Assembly: GCA_947307505.1 (NCBI GenBank)
Contig: CAMZJG010000035.1
Coordinates: forward strand, 1 to 8,411
Direction: 5' to 3'
Length of the DNA: 8,411 nt
Source of the DNA: an uncultured Clostridia bacterium
GTDB lineage: Bacteria; Bacillota_A; Clostridia; Oscillospirales; Oscillospiraceae
This document shows positions 7,872 through 8,411 of this stretch, in pieces (positions within the stretch are counted from its first letter, which is position 1; every line of letters begins with the position of its first letter). Made by a program: the position numbers and the translations under genes. Below the pieces are notes generated by a model, which was not told where the DNA came from, searched no databases, and was given only the letters and a program-made list of their open reading frames with translations.

Positions 7872-7934
7872 TCCTTCTCTGCAGCCTCCCCTTGTGGACT
7901 GTCCCAAGCGTCTCGCGGTTTTATTTTCATTATT

Positions 7935-7952
7935 TATGCATAATTATTCATT
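7935..7952. promoter_or_regulatory. Putative ARG box (ArgR/AhrC operator) upstream of argG
   Basis: TATGCATAATTATTCATT matches the 18-bp arginine-repressor site pattern (TGNAT-WWWW-ATNCA). The half-sites are TGCAT (7937-7941) and ATTCA (7946-7950) around a 4-bp AATT centre. Compared with the ideal TGAAT/ATTCA palindrome, one base differs. The site ends 7 bp before the -35 of the argG promoter, a fitting place for repression when arginine is plentiful. I see no clear second box; ArgR sites often come in pairs. No argR gene is in the window, so the regulator is inferred. Confidence 0.5.
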
Positions 7953-7959
7953 ATTGGAC

Positions 7960-7988
7960 TTGACTCTTTGAGGTTTCGGTTGTATACT
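7960..7988 (+). promoter_or_regulatory. Sigma-A promoter of argG
   Basis: TTGACT (7960-7965; 5 of 6) and TATACT (7983-7988; 5 of 6) are separated by an ideal 17 bp, with a TG directly before the -10. Transcription would begin near 7995, giving a leader of about 34 nt with no room for a riboswitch or attenuator. Control is therefore most likely at initiation, through the adjacent ARG-box-like site. Confidence 0.75.
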
Positions 7989-8015
7989 CACGGTATCATT
8001 CTGAAAACCACATCT

Positions 8016-8021
8016 GGAGGA
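8016..8021 (+). promoter_or_regulatory. Ribosome binding site of argG
   Basis: GGAGGA lies 7 nt before the ATG at 8029. A second ATG at 8024 is closer to the site but out of frame with argG, so 8029 is the real start. Confidence 0.8.
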
Positions 8022-8028
8022 ACATGTC

Positions 8029-8411
8029 ATGTCTTACAAAAAGATCGTTCTCGCCTATTCCGGCGGTTTGGACACCAGCATCATCATCCCCTGGCTGAAG
8101 GAGACCTATCCCGGCTGCTCCGTCATCGCCGTGGCCGCGGACGTGGGCCAGGACGACGAACTGGAGGGTCTGGAGGCCAAAGCGCTGAAGACCGGGGCCA
8201 GCAAGCTGTATATCGAGGACCTGAAGCAGGAGCTGGTGGAGGATTTCATCTTCCCCGCCATGCAGGCCGACGCCAAATATGAAGGATATCTCCTGGGCAC
8301 CAGCCTGGCCAGACCCCTGATCGCCAAGCGGCTGGTGGAGATCGCCAAAGCCGAGGGCGCGGACGCCATCGCCCACGGCTGCACCGGCAAGGGCAACGAC
8401 CAGGTGCGCTT
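8029..8411 (+). CDS. argG: Argininosuccinate synthase, 3' partial
   Basis: 127 codons are visible before the window ends; the full enzyme is about 400 residues, so roughly two thirds is missing. The N-type ATP pyrophosphatase P-loop is AYSGGLDTS (9-17). [17 protein letters not shown] (90-106) and [13 protein letters not shown] (116 to the edge) are hallmark segments that form the nucleotide and citrulline/aspartate sites. ArgG joins citrulline and aspartate with ATP to make argininosuccinate, the penultimate step of arginine synthesis, in the cytoplasm. The gene is divergent from trmO across a 217-bp gap. It has its own promoter and an ARG-box-like operator. argH often follows argG in such genomes, but that would lie outside the window. 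Confidence 0.98.
   Translation, partial: MSYKKIVLAYSGGLDTSIIIPWLKETYPGCSVIAVAADVGQDDELEGLEAKALKTGASKLYIEDLKQELVEDFIFPAMQADAKYEGYLLGTSLARPLIAKRLVEIAKAEGADAIAHGCTGKGNDQVR

Noticed and set aside
7812..7907. Longer N-terminus for TrmO from the ATG at 7907
   Set aside because: The extra 32 residues do not match the family, would include the predicted promoter, and the ATG at 7811 has a full AGGAGG site at ideal spacing.
7989..8028. Riboswitch or attenuator leader for argG
   Set aside because: The predicted leader is only about 34 nt, with no hairpin and no T-run.

Overview
The window is 8.4 kb of GC-rich DNA (estimated by eye at about 60% or a little more, not computed). Its strong AGGAGG-type ribosome binding sites and protein families point to a Gram-positive, Clostridia-like bacterium, probably a high-GC gut member of the Oscillospirales. 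That placement is inferred from protein style and Shine-Dalgarno use; no marker gene proves it. There are seven protein genes, two of them cut by the window edges. I found no RNA genes, insertion sequences or CRISPR arrays.

Left block, + strand (1-3161): the 3' part of a SpoVB/YabM/MurJ-like MOP-superfamily flippase, then rqcP (yabO; an S4-domain ribosome quality-control factor), then a MATE-family efflux transporter. Spacing is 26 bp and then 1 bp, so this is probably one transcript. The flippase-rqcP part resembles the yabM-yabN-yabO order of Bacillus. The MATE gene stands where sporulation or division genes would follow in Bacillus.

Convergent gap (3162-3555, 394 bp): this is the oddest part of the window. 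It holds, in order, three same-direction DnaA-box-like 9-mers (one perfect TTATCCACA), a 107-nt pyrimidine tract with only three A residues, an array of eight to ten degenerate 10-bp tandem repeats around CAAGTTG, and a perfect 11-bp-stem intrinsic terminator. The layout resembles a replication origin or DnaA-binding locus, but no dnaA or dnaN is visible and the flanking genes point into the gap. I treat it as the main candidate for follow-up, not as a called origin.

Right block, - strand (3556-7811): trmO (tRNA t6A37 methyltransferase), a GH51 alpha-L-arabinofuranosidase, and an old-yellow-enzyme/2-enoate-reductase-type FMN/4Fe-4S/FAD oxidoreductase. The intergenic distances are 21 and 29 bp, so the three are probably co-transcribed from a promoter at about 7843-7871. 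The genes have no obvious shared pathway.

Right edge (8029-8411, + strand): the first 127 codons of argG (argininosuccinate synthase), divergent from trmO. It has a near-consensus sigma-A promoter and, just upstream of the -35, a palindromic ARG-box-like site that fits ArgR/AhrC control of arginine synthesis.
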